Below are positions 8,572 through 16,981 of a stretch of DNA of 64,000 nucleotides, piece after piece. Position 1 is the first letter of the stretch. Each line of letters starts with the position of its first letter. The DNA is from Alphaproteobacteria bacterium (lineage in GTDB: Bacteria > Pseudomonadota > Alphaproteobacteria > Rhodobacterales > Rhodobacteraceae), in contig JAUIAU010000001.1 in NCBI GenBank assembly GCA_030425185.1, positions 1 through 64,000 of the forward strand, read 5' to 3'. The notes under the pieces were generated by a model, which worked only from the letters and a program-made list of their open reading frames with translations, had not been told where the DNA came from and ran no database searches. Both the position numbers and the translations under genes were made by a program.

Positions 8572-9450
8572 TCAGAACCACTGGCCCGGCTCCATCAGCC
8601 CGAGGTCCATCAGCATCTGGCTCGACCAGTCGAAGCGCACCGAGTTGTGCCAGCGAAAGGCGGTGATCGCCGCGCGCGAGCCGGGGTTGCGGCGCAGCGC
8701 CTTGGCGACGCGGAACGAGCAGACCGCCGCCGTCAGGTTGTGATGCCACGGGCAGGACACGGTGTTGTATTCCGCCTCGGACATCGTGTGATCCGGTCGG
8801 ATCGTCAGGCCCGGCGCGGCGCGGAACAGCCCGATCCGGTCGAGCCGCCGCCGGTCCTCGGGGACATGCTCCTCGAAACGCCAGCGCAGCCCGCCGTGAA
8901 AATCCCACTGCCGGTCGAGCGGCGCGCCCTCCGCCGACTTGCGCTGCAGTGCGTAGTAGCCCGAGCGGTCGAGCCAGCAGTCCGCCAGGTCGACCCCGTC
9001 CGGGGCGCGCGCGAGGTCGCCGGGATAGAGGTCGATCGCATAGGTCAGCATCGCGTCGCGGCGTTCCTCGGCATGGAAGGCCAGCATCTCGCCGATCGAG
9101 CGGGTCTCGCAGAACGGGTAGATCAGGAATTCCGCGTTGTAACAGTAGTGCAGCCAGACCCCCGGCAGCGCCGCGATCACCCGGTTGATCTCGTCGAAGA
9201 CCCGCTCCGGCACATGCGGGCGCGGCGTCACCGGGATCACGACCTCGGCGAGGCGGACCGGCAGCGGACGCTCGACATAGGAGAACAGCAGGATCGCCCG
9301 GGCACCCTTCGCCGCGAGATGCTCCAGCGTCTCGGCCAGCGCCACGCCGTCCTCGTCGAAGACCAGCGCCACCGGCCCGGTGCGCAGGGCAGGCGGCGGA
9401 TCGGACAGCACCGCGTCGAGCGGACGGACGGGAAAGGGGATCGCGGGCAT
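8572..9450 (-). CDS. Conserved hypothetical protein, glycosyltransferase-like
   Basis: A 292-residue protein without signal peptide or membrane segments. It has an N-terminal alpha/beta region ([21 protein letters not shown]), a middle part with [13 protein letters not shown] and [19 protein letters not shown], and a C-terminal region rich in His and Trp ([11 protein letters not shown]). The overall pattern resembles family-2-like or family-92-like glycosyltransferases found in marine Rhodobacteraceae, but I cannot point to a sure nucleotide-sugar DxD site. The ATG at 9450 is the last start before miaB, which is divergent from it with 145 bp between them. Confidence 0.6.
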   Translation of the reverse strand: MPAIPFPVRPLDAVLSDPPPALRTGPVALVFDEDGVALAETLEHLAAKGARAILLFSYVERPLPVRLAEVVIPVTPRPHVPERVFDEINRVIAALPGVWLHYCYNAEFLIYPFCETRSIGEMLAFHAEERRDAMLTYAIDLYPGDLARAPDGVDLADCWLDRSGYYALQRKSAEGAPLDRQWDFHGGLRWRFEEHVPEDRRRLDRIGLFRAAPGLTIRPDHTMSEAEYNTVSCPWHHNLTAAVCSFRVAKALRRNPGSRAAITAFRWHNSVRFDWSSQMLMDLGLMEPGQWF

Positions 9451-9595
9451 CGGCCTTCGGCTTGCGGTTCGGGCGGAGAGTCCGCCGAAATGCCTGCCGA
9501 TGCAATCCCGCCCGGCGCTGGCGGTGCCCCGGCGTTGCGGCCAGACCCCGCCTGCGCTAGAGAGCGCCGGATATTCCCTCGACCCGGTGCCCGCC

Positions 9596-10927
9596 ATGAC
9601 CGACGCCAAGAAGCTGTTCGTCAAGACCTACGGCTGCCAGATGAACGTCTACGACAGCGAGCGCATGGCCGAGACGCTGGCCGCGCAGGGCTACGAGACG
9701 ACCGACCGGGCCGAAGACGCGGACATGGTCCTGCTGAACACCTGCCACATCCGCGAGAAGGCCGCCGAGAAGGTCTATTCCGACCTCGGCCGCCTGCGGC
9801 CCCTCAAGACCGAGAAGCCTGACCTGAAGATCGCCGTCGCGGGCTGCGTCGCGCAGGCCGAGGGGGCCGAGATCACCCGCCGGATGCCGCTGGTCGACCT
9901 CGTGGTGGGGCCGCAGGCCTATCACCGCCTGCCCGACCTGATGGGCCGCGTCGCGCAGGGCGAGCGTCCCGTCGAGACTGAGTTTCCCGCCGAGGACAAG
10001 TTCGACCACCTGCCCGCCCGGCCCGGCGGCACGCTCGCGGCCCGCGCGCCGACCGCGTTCCTGACCGTGCAGGAGGGCTGCGACAAGTTCTGCGCCTTCT
10101 GTGTCGTCCCCTACACCCGCGGGGCCGAGGTCAGCCGCCCGGCCGCCCGCATCCTCGACGAGGCGCGCGGGCTGGTGGCGCGCGGGGTGCGCGAGATCAC
10201 GCTGCTCGGGCAGAACGTGAACGCCTACCACGGGCAAGGGCCGGACGGCTGCGACTGGTCGCTCGGGCGGCTGATCCGGGCGCTGGCGCAGATCGACGGC
10301 CTGGAGCGGCTGCGCTACACCACGTCGCACCCGAACGACATGGACGACGACCTGATCGCCGCCCATGGCGAGGAGGCGAAGCTGATGCCCTACCTGCACC
10401 TGCCGGTGCAGTCCGGCTCGGACCGCATCCTGAAGGCGATGAACCGCAAGCACACGGCCGAAAGCTACCTGCGGCTGATCGAGCGGATCCGCGCCGCGCG
10501 CCCCGACATCCTGCTGACCTCCGATTTCATTGTGGGATTCCCCGGCGAGACCGACGCCGACTTCGAGGCGACCCTCGCCCTCGTCCGCGCGGTGGGCTAC
10601 GGGGCCTCGTTCAGCTTCAAGTATTCCGCCCGCCCCGGCACCCCGGCCGCCGAGCGCGAGGATGTTCCGGCCGAGGTGGCCGACGCCCGGCTGCGGGCGC
10701 TTCAGGCCCTGATAACCGAACAGCAGCGCGCCGTGCAGGAGTCGATGGTCGGCCGCCAGGTCTCGGTCCTGTTCGAGAAGCCGGGCCGCCTGCCCGGCCA
10801 GATGGTCGGCAAGTCCGAGTACCTGCACGCCGTCCATGTCCCCGGCGAGGGAGTCGCGGCCGGGGATCTGCGCCGCGTGAGAATCACCGAGAGCGGTCCC
10901 AACTCGCTCGGCGGTCGCCTCGCGTGA
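9596..10927 (+). CDS. miaB: tRNA-2-methylthio-N6-dimethylallyladenosine synthase
   Basis: A 443-residue radical-SAM methylthiotransferase that adds a methylthio group to i6A37 of tRNA. N-terminal UPF0004 cysteines: [14 protein letters not shown] and AGCVAQ. Radical SAM cluster: CDKFCAFC (CxxxCxxC). The C-terminal TRAM domain (VSVLFEKPG onward) binds tRNA. The ATG at 9596 opens [15 protein letters not shown], the normal start of this family; upstream frame lacks homology. It heads the rightward run that in related genomes continues with phoH, ybeY, corC and lnt. Confidence 0.97.
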   Translation: MTDAKKLFVKTYGCQMNVYDSERMAETLAAQGYETTDRAEDADMVLLNTCHIREKAAEKVYSDLGRLRPLKTEKPDLKIAVAGCVAQAEGAEITRRMPLVDLVVGPQAYHRLPDLMGRVAQGERPVETEFPAEDKFDHLPARPGGTLAARAPTAFLTVQEGCDKFCAFCVVPYTRGAEVSRPAARILDEARGLVARGVREITLLGQNVNAYHGQGPDGCDWSLGRLIRALAQIDGLERLRYTTSHPNDMDDDLIAAHGEEAKLMPYLHLPVQSGSDRILKAMNRKHTAESYLRLIERIRAARPDILLTSDFIVGFPGETDADFEATLALVRAVGYGASFSFKYSARPGTPAAEREDVPAEVADARLRALQALITEQQRAVQESMVGRQVSVLFEKPGRLPGQMVGKSEYLHAVHVPGEGVAAGDLRRVRITESGPNSLGGRLA

Positions 10928-10932
10928 CCTGT

Positions 10933-10967
10933 CCACAGGGACGCGGACAGAAATCCGCCTCCTGTGG
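10933..10967 (+). terminator. Stable hairpin after miaB, no T-tract
   Basis: CCACAGG (10933-10939) pairs with CCTGTGG (10961-10967), enclosing an inner GCGGA/TCCGC stem with the hexaloop CAGAAA. The structure begins 5 bp after the miaB stop. No T-run follows, so it may protect the 3' end or act with Rho rather than terminate by itself. The same bases hold two TGTCCACAG-like motifs that resemble DnaA boxes; a third (TTGTCCACA on the minus strand) lies at 11016-11024. Confidence 0.5.
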
Positions 10968-11169
10968 ATGGCCGGGATTTCCCCGCGCGCTCAGACAGTC
11001 AGCGTCCTGAGCTTCTGTGGACAACCCCGCCGGCCCGCGCGGCGGGCAGAATCCCCCTTCCGACACGATCCAAATATGGTAACCATTTCGATATGTTGAT
11101 GGTGCCATTCCGCGCGACACTAGCGCTTGCGCGAGGCACCGGTTTGCCACGGACGCCAAGGAGGCAACG

Positions 11170-11805
11170 TTGACCCGACTGGTCCCCCGTTTGAGCGGCA
11201 TTCTGGCCGTTGTCATCACCCTTGTCGCCATCGGTGCCGGGGCCACGGCCTCGGCCCATGACGACCCGCGACCGCATATCCATGTCCCGCGCGGGCAGGC
11301 CCAGGCGCAGGTCCAGACCAACTCCGGCCCGGTCGGAGTCGTGAACGGCTCGCGCTACGTGCCGACGATCTGGGTCGATCCGGACGGCTGCGAGCACTGG
11401 GTGATGGACGACGGCGTCGAGGGCTACATGACCCCGCACGTCACCCGGCAGGGCATCCCGGTCTGCCGCCGCTTCGAGACCTGCGCCGTGATGAACTCGG
11501 ACCAGCTCTTCGCCACCGACAGCCACCACATCAGCGCCCACGGGCGGCAGCGGCTGGCGCAGTTCTTCTCGGCGGCCGGGGCAACCAGCTACATCATCGT
11601 CGGCCACACCGACAGCCGCGCCAGCGACGAATACAACATGCGCCTCAGCTACCGGCGCGCCAATTCCGTGGCCTCGATCGCTGCCAGTGTGGGAGCGCGC
11701 ATCGCCGACGTGCGCGGCATGGGCGAGCGGGCGCCGGTCGCCTCGAACGCCACCGCTGCGGGCATGCAGCAGAACCGCCGCGTCGAAATCATCTGCATCC
11801 GCTAA
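11170..11805 (+). CDS. Exported OmpA-family protein with Cys-rich W-D-P-G-C module
   Basis: A 211-residue protein. The start is TTG at 11170, fixed by a perfect AAGGAGG 5 bp before it. A signal peptide covers about residues 1-29 (IGAGATASA). A module at residues 68-99, WVDPDGCEHWVMDDGVEGY...PVC, is also present in the next gene. Residues 105-211 form an OmpA peptidoglycan-binding domain: YIIVGHTDSRASDEYNMRLSYRRA, GMGERAP and QNRRVEI carry the usual Asp and Arg that bind diaminopimelate. It probably anchors to peptidoglycan in the periplasm. No beta-barrel part is present. Confidence 0.88.
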   Translation: MTRLVPRLSGILAVVITLVAIGAGATASAHDDPRPHIHVPRGQAQAQVQTNSGPVGVVNGSRYVPTIWVDPDGCEHWVMDDGVEGYMTPHVTRQGIPVCRRFETCAVMNSDQLFATDSHHISAHGRQRLAQFFSAAGATSYIIVGHTDSRASDEYNMRLSYRRANSVASIAASVGARIADVRGMGERAPVASNATAAGMQQNRRVEIICIR

Positions 11806-11821
11806 GGTCGGGGACCCGAGA

Positions 11822-12124
11822 ATGAGAACCGCAAAGACCGCCCTTCTCCTCACTGCCCTGCCGCTGGCCCTCGCGGGCTGCCTCGGCGAGAAGATCGACA
11901 AGACCGTGGACCGCGGTTTCGACAGCAAGGACCTCAGCCAGTTGCAGGCGGGGATCTGGATCGACCCGGTCGGCTGCGATCACTGGATCATCGACGACGG
12001 CGTCGAGGGCTACCTCAGCCAGCGCCTCGACCGCTACGGCAAGCCGGTCTGCTCCGGCGCCGCGCCGCCGAACACCGCGATCGGCGACTTCAAGGGCGGG
12101 TCGGCCTTCCCGGACCCGATCTGA
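11822..12124 (+). CDS. Small lipoprotein sharing the W-D-P-G-C module
   Basis: A 100-residue lipoprotein with signal peptide and lipobox LAGC (Cys20). Residues 46-77 (WIDPVGCDHWIIDDGVEGY...GKPVC) are almost the same as the module of the preceding OmpA protein, with both cysteines kept. It starts 16 bp after that gene ends, so both are one transcript, closed by the terminator at 12193. Inference: the paired cysteines form a disulfide in the periplasm and the module is a partner-binding or structural domain common to both proteins. Function unknown. Confidence 0.85.
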   Translation: MRTAKTALLLTALPLALAGCLGEKIDKTVDRGFDSKDLSQLQAGIWIDPVGCDHWIIDDGVEGYLSQRLDRYGKPVCSGAAPPNTAIGDFKGGSAFPDPI

Positions 12125-12192
12125 CCCGCAGGGCGCCCATGGATGTCACCCCGTGTCAGGTTTGCCCTCCAGCCCCGACAAGGTGCACCACG

Positions 12193-12225
12193 ACGGCCAC
12201 GCGACCGCGCGTGGCCGTTTCCTTT
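12193..12225 (+). terminator. Rho-independent terminator after the OmpA/lipoprotein pair
   Basis: ACGGCCACGCG and CGCGTGGCCGT form a perfect 11-bp stem with an ACCG loop, followed by TTCCTTT. It lies 69 bp after the lipoprotein stop and 103 bp before phoH, so phoH must have its own promoter or depend on read-through. Confidence 0.85.
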
Positions 12226-12327
12226 GTGCCACCCTCCGCCGATTCCGGGCCAGCGGCCGAAACGTGCCTTGCCCCGGCGACACCGAGTTGCGACCCTGAT
12301 CCCGAGACCTGAGCAAGGGAGTCCCTA

Positions 12328-13365
12328 TTGGCGACGGCACCGCTGACCTCCGACACCGCCACCCTGCCCCCCGACCGCGTCGTGGAGTTTCCCGACACCG
12401 CCGACCTGAACCGTATCCTGATCGACCTGTGCGGCGAGTTCGACCGCAACCTCGCCCAGATCGAGCATCAGGTCGGCGTGCAGATCCTGCGGCGCGGCAA
12501 TCACCTGACCATCCACGGCGAGCCCGAGGCGCAGACCCGCGCCGCGCTGGTGCTGCGCGAACTCTACGAGCGCGCCCGCGCCGGTCGCGCCATCGACGCC
12601 GGCGCCATCGACGGGCTGATCCGGCTCGAGTCGGACGCCGACCCGGGCAGCAGCTACGCCGGCGACCAGCTCGAGATGTTCAAGGGCGGCCGGTTCGAGC
12701 TGCGCACGCGCCGCAAGAGCGTCGAGCCGCGCACCGCCGTGCAGAAGGCCTATGTCCAGAGCCTGTTCACCAACGAGCTCGGCTTCGGCATCGGTCCCGC
12801 GGGCACCGGCAAGACCTATCTCGCGGTGGCGGTCGGGGTGACGAAGTTCCTCGCCGGTGAGGTCGACAAGATCATCCTCTCGCGCCCGGCCGTCGAGGCG
12901 GGCGAACGTCTCGGCTTCCTGCCCGGCGACATGAAGGAGAAGGTCGATCCCTACATGCAGCCGCTCTACGACGCGCTGAACGATTTCCTGCCCGGCAAGC
13001 AGCTCGACCGGCTGAAGGAAGAGAAGAAGATCGAGATCGCGCCGCTCGCCTTCATGCGGGGACGCACGCTGTCGAACGCCTTCGTCGTGCTGGACGAGGC
13101 GCAGAACGCGACGACGATGCAGATGAAGATGTTCCTGACCCGCCTCGGGCAGGGCTCGCGCATGGTCATCACCGGCGACCGCAGCCAGGTGGACCTGCCG
13201 CGCGGGGTCACCTCCGGGCTGGTCGAGGCCGAGCGCATCCTCAAGGGCGTCGACGGCGTCAGCTTCACCTACTTCACCGCCAAGGACGTGGTGCGCCACC
13301 CGCTCGTCGCGCGGATCATCGACGCCTACGACCGCGACGAGGCCACGGCGCTCGCGTCGCGCTGA
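12328..13365 (+). CDS. phoH: PhoH family (YbeZ) ATPase
   Basis: A 345-residue P-loop protein. Walker A reads GPAGTGKTYLAVA (about residues 156-168) and Walker B FVVLDEAQNA, with RMVITGDRSQVDLPRG as sensor region; the N-terminus has the KH-like IEHQVGVQILRRGNHLTIHG. PhoH/YbeZ is linked with the endoribonuclease YbeY in rRNA handling. The start is a TTG at 12328, supported by AAGGGAG 6 bp before it; no ATG is available nearby. In related genomes it directly precedes ybeY; here two other genes are between. Confidence 0.93.
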   Translation: MATAPLTSDTATLPPDRVVEFPDTADLNRILIDLCGEFDRNLAQIEHQVGVQILRRGNHLTIHGEPEAQTRAALVLRELYERARAGRAIDAGAIDGLIRLESDADPGSSYAGDQLEMFKGGRFELRTRRKSVEPRTAVQKAYVQSLFTNELGFGIGPAGTGKTYLAVAVGVTKFLAGEVDKIILSRPAVEAGERLGFLPGDMKEKVDPYMQPLYDALNDFLPGKQLDRLKEEKKIEIAPLAFMRGRTLSNAFVVLDEAQNATTMQMKMFLTRLGQGSRMVITGDRSQVDLPRGVTSGLVEAERILKGVDGVSFTYFTAKDVVRHPLVARIIDAYDRDEATALASR

Positions 13366-13369
13366 GGCG

Positions 13370-14419
13370 ATGACCGCCGCCCGTCCCCTGCCGGTGCCGG
13401 AACAGGCGGCGGACCTGACCCCCGGCTGGCTGACCGCCGCGCTCGGCACGCCGGTCGCCTCGGTCACCGCGACCCGGATCGGGGCCGAGCAGGGCTTCAC
13501 CGGCGGCGCGCTCTACCGCCTGACCCGTCCGGACGGCCCGCCGCTGGTCGCCAAGCTCGCGCCCGCCGATCCCGCCCGCCGCGCCGCCTTTGCACCGCTG
13601 AACGCGCGCGAGGTGGCCTTTTACGCCGCGCCGGACCCGGCCCTGCCGGTGCCGCGCTGCCACTACGGGGCCGCCGATCCGGGGACCGGGGCCAGCGTGC
13701 TGCTGCTCGACGACCTGTCCGCGACCCGCGCCACCTCCTATCTCGACGGCCTGACCGCGCCGGACCTTCTCCGCACGCTGGGCGTGCTGGCCGGGGTGCA
13801 TGGCCGCTGGTGGGCGCGGCCCGCCCTTGCCGCGCTGCCGCCCCCGGCCGGGCTCGACCATGCCGATTTCCCGGCCCTCTGGGCGCGCTACCCCGATGCG
13901 GTGGCCCGGCTGATGCCCGGGCGCGTCCTGTCCGACCGCCTGCGCCGTCTCGGCGACCATCTCGCGGCGGACCCGGCGCGCCTGCCCGGCCCCGGCCCGC
14001 ACACACTGATCCACGGCGACCCGCAGCCCGACAACCTGCGCTTCGGCGCGGACGGCGCGCCGATCCTGCTCGACTGGCAGTTCCACGGCGCGGGTCCGTT
14101 CGGCTGGGACCTCGCCTACCTGCTGATCTCGGGGATGAAGCCCGAGGCCCGGCGGCGGAGCGAGCGCGCGGCGCTTCAGGCCTACCGCACCGCGCTGGCC
14201 CGGGCCGGCGGGCCGGACCTGTCGCCCGACACCATCGCCCGGGCGCTGCTGCGCGGTGTGCCGGGCAAGCTCTTCGCCACCGTCTTCGCAACCGTCTCCT
14301 TCGCCGCCGACACTCCACACAAGCTGGCCTATCGCCGGGCAGACCTCGACCGGCTGACCGCCTTCCTCGACGACCACGCCGTGACCCCCGCCCTGTGGGA
14401 GACCGCCGATGTCCCGTGA
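13370..14419 (+). CDS. Aminoglycoside-phosphotransferase-like / EcKL-type small-molecule kinase
   Basis: A 349-residue protein-kinase-fold enzyme. Seen: ATP-side Lys in PLVAKLAP, the catalytic loop LIHGDPQPDNLRFG (Brenner motif HGDxxxxN) and the metal-binding ILLDWQFHGAG, where Asp of the DWQ takes the DFG role. LLLDDLSAT and the C-terminal helices match choline-kinase and ecdysteroid-kinase-like (CHK) proteins more than true antibiotic kinases. Substrate unknown; a hydroxylated small molecule is likely. It starts 4 bp after phoH and overlaps the next gene by 11 bp, so it is coupled to both. Confidence 0.8.
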   Translation: MTAARPLPVPEQAADLTPGWLTAALGTPVASVTATRIGAEQGFTGGALYRLTRPDGPPLVAKLAPADPARRAAFAPLNAREVAFYAAPDPALPVPRCHYGAADPGTGASVLLLDDLSATRATSYLDGLTAPDLLRTLGVLAGVHGRWWARPALAALPPPAGLDHADFPALWARYPDAVARLMPGRVLSDRLRRLGDHLAADPARLPGPGPHTLIHGDPQPDNLRFGADGAPILLDWQFHGAGPFGWDLAYLLISGMKPEARRRSERAALQAYRTALARAGGPDLSPDTIARALLRGVPGKLFATVFATVSFAADTPHKLAYRRADLDRLTAFLDDHAVTPALWETADVP

Positions 14420-15440
14420 CCGCCGCCCGCCCCGCGCGACGCCGCACCGGCCCTTCATCCCGGACCCCGCGCAGATGGCGCTGCGGCCGGAGGTGTCCGG
14501 CAACACGGTCAACGGGCTGGGCGAGACCGAACCGCGCCGCCCGTCGGTGGTCTACTGGGCCCCCGACCCCGACACGATCCCGCACGGCGCGATGCAGCGC
14601 TGGTTCTACACCGTCGATCCGGGCGACCCGCGCTTCGACGCCGCCCGGGCGGAGCGCCACGCGATGGCCGCAGCACCCCCCGCGCCCCTCGCCCCGGAGC
14701 GGGCCGACCGCAGCCCGGAGGAGTGGACCGCCGCGCTCGCCCGCTTCCCCCGGGCCGGGCTCTGCGAGAAGACCGGTGTCGCCCGGATGCGCCCCGGCTG
14801 GGTCTATGACCATGCCGAGGTGCCGGAGCAGACCGTACTCGTCTTCGGCGTGCAGCACGACTACGACGAGATCTCGCGCGCGCCCCACAGCGATGCCGGG
14901 GCCGAGGTGATGGCGCAGTACAACCGCGCCGCCCGCGTCGCGATCGAGGCCGCGAACTGGCTGCGGGGGCAGGGCTGGCCCGCCCGCCCCGTCACCGGCC
15001 CGATGACCGGCGAGATCACCCTGATCCCGCCCGCGCTCGAGGCCGGGTTCGGCGAGCTGGGCAAGCACGGCTCGCTGATCGACCGCGAGATGGGGGCCTC
15101 GTTCCGCCTGTCTGCCGTGCTGACCGACGCGCCCTTCGCGCCCACGCCCCGGGCCGAGCATGGCATCGACGCCTTCTGCGCGGCCTGCCGGGTCTGCGAG
15201 GACGCCTGCCCGCCGGTGGCGATCTCGCCCGACAAGCAGACCGTGCGGGGTGTGACACGCTGGTATGTGGACTTCGACGCCTGCCTGCCGTTCTTCAACC
15301 AGACCCAAGGCTGCGCGATCTGCATCGCCGTCTGCCCCTGGAGCCGCCCCGGCACCGGGCCCCGGCTGGCGGAGAAGCTCGCGCGGCGCGCCGCCCGCCT
15401 GACCGACGAGGAGACCGGCACCGATGCCGCACCGACGTGA
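14409..15440 (+). CDS. Reductive-dehalogenase-like iron-sulfur protein, soluble and without reductase domain
   Basis: A 343-residue protein. Residues 257-267 give CAACRVCEDACP (CxxCxxCxxxCP), and the second ferredoxin motif CAICIAVCP lies at 302-310 with Cys292 as its probable fourth ligand. The preceding region, GELGKHGSLIDREMGASFRL, is typical of the corrinoid domain of reductive dehalogenases and of QueG-like enzymes. No Tat signal and no membrane anchor are seen, and it lacks the C-terminal flavin/ferredoxin reductase part of the soluble NpRdhA type, so an external electron donor is needed. The last codons and stop lie in an 11-bp repeat array. Substrate unknown; halogenated compound or epoxyqueuosine-like reduction are both possible. 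Confidence 0.75.
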   Translation: MSRDRRPPRATPHRPFIPDPAQMALRPEVSGNTVNGLGETEPRRPSVVYWAPDPDTIPHGAMQRWFYTVDPGDPRFDAARAERHAMAAAPPAPLAPERADRSPEEWTAALARFPRAGLCEKTGVARMRPGWVYDHAEVPEQTVLVFGVQHDYDEISRAPHSDAGAEVMAQYNRAARVAIEAANWLRGQGWPARPVTGPMTGEITLIPPALEAGFGELGKHGSLIDREMGASFRLSAVLTDAPFAPTPRAEHGIDAFCAACRVCEDACPPVAISPDKQTVRGVTRWYVDFDACLPFFNQTQGCAICIAVCPWSRPGTGPRLAEKLARRAARLTDEETGTDAAPT

Positions 15441-15474
15441 TACCGACGTGATACCGACGTTGCACCGACGCGGC
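15420..15474. repeat. Helically phased 11-bp repeat array (consensus ACCGACG + 4)
   Basis: ACCGACG recurs at 15431, 15442, 15453 and 15464, exactly 11 bp apart, preceded in phase by a degenerate ACCGATG unit at 15420. The spacing is close to one helical turn, so all units face the same side of DNA. The first units encode the last residues and stop of the dehalogenase-like protein. A second five-unit array of the same family lies at 49669-49723. Confidence 0.8.
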
Positions 15475-15511
15475 CGGACGCCGCGGTTCGGGGGCCGGAG
15501 TGGCTGAGGCG

Positions 15512-16024
15512 ATGACGCTCGAGATCGACGTGCTCTGCGAGGACCCGCGCTGGGAGGAGGCCGGTCTCGACGAGATGACCGACACCGCCGTGCGCGCCAC
15601 GCTGGCCCATCTCGGGCTTGGAAACGGGTATGAAATCAGCGTGTTAGGCTGCGAAGATTCCCGCATCGCCGGACTGAACGCCGAGTTCCGCGGCAAGCCC
15701 GCCGCGACCAACGTGCTCAGCTGGCCCGCGGCTGAACGCGCCGCCGACACCCCCGGCGCCCGCCCCGATGCCCCCGCCGAGCCGGAACTGGGCGACATCG
15801 CCATCGCCTATGAGACATGCAGAAAAGAGGCGGAGTCGCAGCGGAAACCCTTTCGAAACCATGTTCTGCATCTAATTTGTCACGCAGTTCTTCATTGTCT
15901 CGGCTATGATCACATCGATGACGCGGATGCCACGCTGATGGAGGACACTGAACGCGCGATCCTTGCATCGCTCGGGGTCCCGGACCCATATGACACGCTG
16001 ACAGGGGCGCCGGATGCGCTCTGA
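15512..16024 (+). CDS. ybeY: Endoribonuclease YbeY, rRNA maturation factor
   Basis: A 170-residue metalloenzyme that processes 16S rRNA and acts in 70S ribosome quality control. The catalytic zinc motif HLICHAVLHCLGYDH (HxxxHxxxxxH) is intact near the C-terminus, and the family strand GCEDSRIAGLNAEFRGKPAATNVLSWP is present. The ATG at 15512 fits the usual MTLEIDVL start; a GTG at 15500 would add four residues, and a GGAG lies 11 bp upstream of the ATG. It follows the repeat array by about 40 bp. Confidence 0.94.
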   Translation: MTLEIDVLCEDPRWEEAGLDEMTDTAVRATLAHLGLGNGYEISVLGCEDSRIAGLNAEFRGKPAATNVLSWPAAERAADTPGARPDAPAEPELGDIAIAYETCRKEAESQRKPFRNHVLHLICHAVLHCLGYDHIDDADATLMEDTERAILASLGVPDPYDTLTGAPDAL

Positions 16025-16041
16025 ACACATGGAAAGGACAG

Positions 16042-16974
16042 ATGGGCGACAGCACTGACCCGTCGTCCGGGGCGGCGCACCGCGCGCAGGACCCCGAGGA
16101 CACGGACCAGACCGCCACCCCCGACCAGGGGGGCGGCTTCATTTCGAGAGTGATCGGACTCTTTTCATCGCCCGCACCAGATACCGGGTCGCCCCCGCCT
16201 GTGACCCACGCGCAATACGCGGCAGGGAGCGGGATCGGCATGGGCAACCTGCGCCGGATGCGGGTCGAGGACGTAGCCATCCCACGCGCCGAGATCGTCG
16301 CGGTGCCCGCCGACATCGGGCTGCCCGAACTGGTCGAGGTGTTCAAGACCAGCGGCATGACCCGCCTGCCGGTCTACTCGCGCACGCTCGACACCCCGAT
16401 CGGCCTCGTCCATCTCAAGGACTTCGCGCTGAACTACGGCTTCAACGGCAAGCCCGCGAAGTTCAGCCTCAAGGGCATGGTGCGGCCGCTGCTGTTCGCG
16501 CCGCCATCGATGCCCATCGGCGTGCTGCTCCAGAAGATGCAGACCGAGCGGATGCACATGGCGCTGGTGGTCGACGAGTACGGCGGGGTCGACGGCCTCG
16601 TGACCATCGAGGACCTCATAGAACAGGTCGTCGGCGAGATCGCGGACGAGCACGACACGCCCGACGACGCGCTCTGGACCTCGGAGAAGACCGGCTGCTG
16701 GCTGGTGCAGGCCCGCGCGCCGCTGGACGAGTTGCAGGCCGAGCTTGGAATCGACCTGACCGAAGGCACCGAGGAGGAGGATGTCGACACGCTCGGCGGC
16801 CTCGTCTTCCTGCTGCTCGGCCATGTCCCGGCCCGGGGCGAGGTCGTGCCACACCCTTCGGGGGCGCAGTTCGAGATCGTCGATGCCGACGCCCGCCGGA
16901 TCAAGCGCATCCGCGTCCGCCTGCCCGGCAGCCGCCTCGCCACCGCGCCGGCGGTGCGACCCGCAGCGGAATAG
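16042..16974 (+). CDS. corC: CBS-domain CorC/HlyC family protein
   Basis: A 310-residue soluble protein: charged N-terminal tail (1-60), two CBS domains (about 70-200, IPRAEIVAVP and HMALVVDEYGGVDGLVTIEDLIEQVVGEI), and the C-terminal CorC/transporter-associated domain (about 210-295). Homologues work with magnesium/cobalt transport; some are called hemolysin-like without proof of lysis. The ATG follows an AAAGGA site. It lies 17 bp after ybeY and 7 bp before lnt, the standard ybeY-corC-lnt order. Confidence 0.92.
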   Translation: MGDSTDPSSGAAHRAQDPEDTDQTATPDQGGGFISRVIGLFSSPAPDTGSPPPVTHAQYAAGSGIGMGNLRRMRVEDVAIPRAEIVAVPADIGLPELVEVFKTSGMTRLPVYSRTLDTPIGLVHLKDFALNYGFNGKPAKFSLKGMVRPLLFAPPSMPIGVLLQKMQTERMHMALVVDEYGGVDGLVTIEDLIEQVVGEIADEHDTPDDALWTSEKTGCWLVQARAPLDELQAELGIDLTEGTEEEDVDTLGGLVFLLLGHVPARGEVVPHPSGAQFEIVDADARRIKRIRVRLPGSRLATAPAVRPAAE

Positions 16975-16981
16975 GAGCGCG

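Noticed and set aside
13370-14419. Antibiotic resistance aminoglycoside phosphotransferase
   Set aside because: Only the fold-level kinase motifs match; the sequence features fit choline/ecdysteroid-kinase-like proteins and the context is housekeeping.
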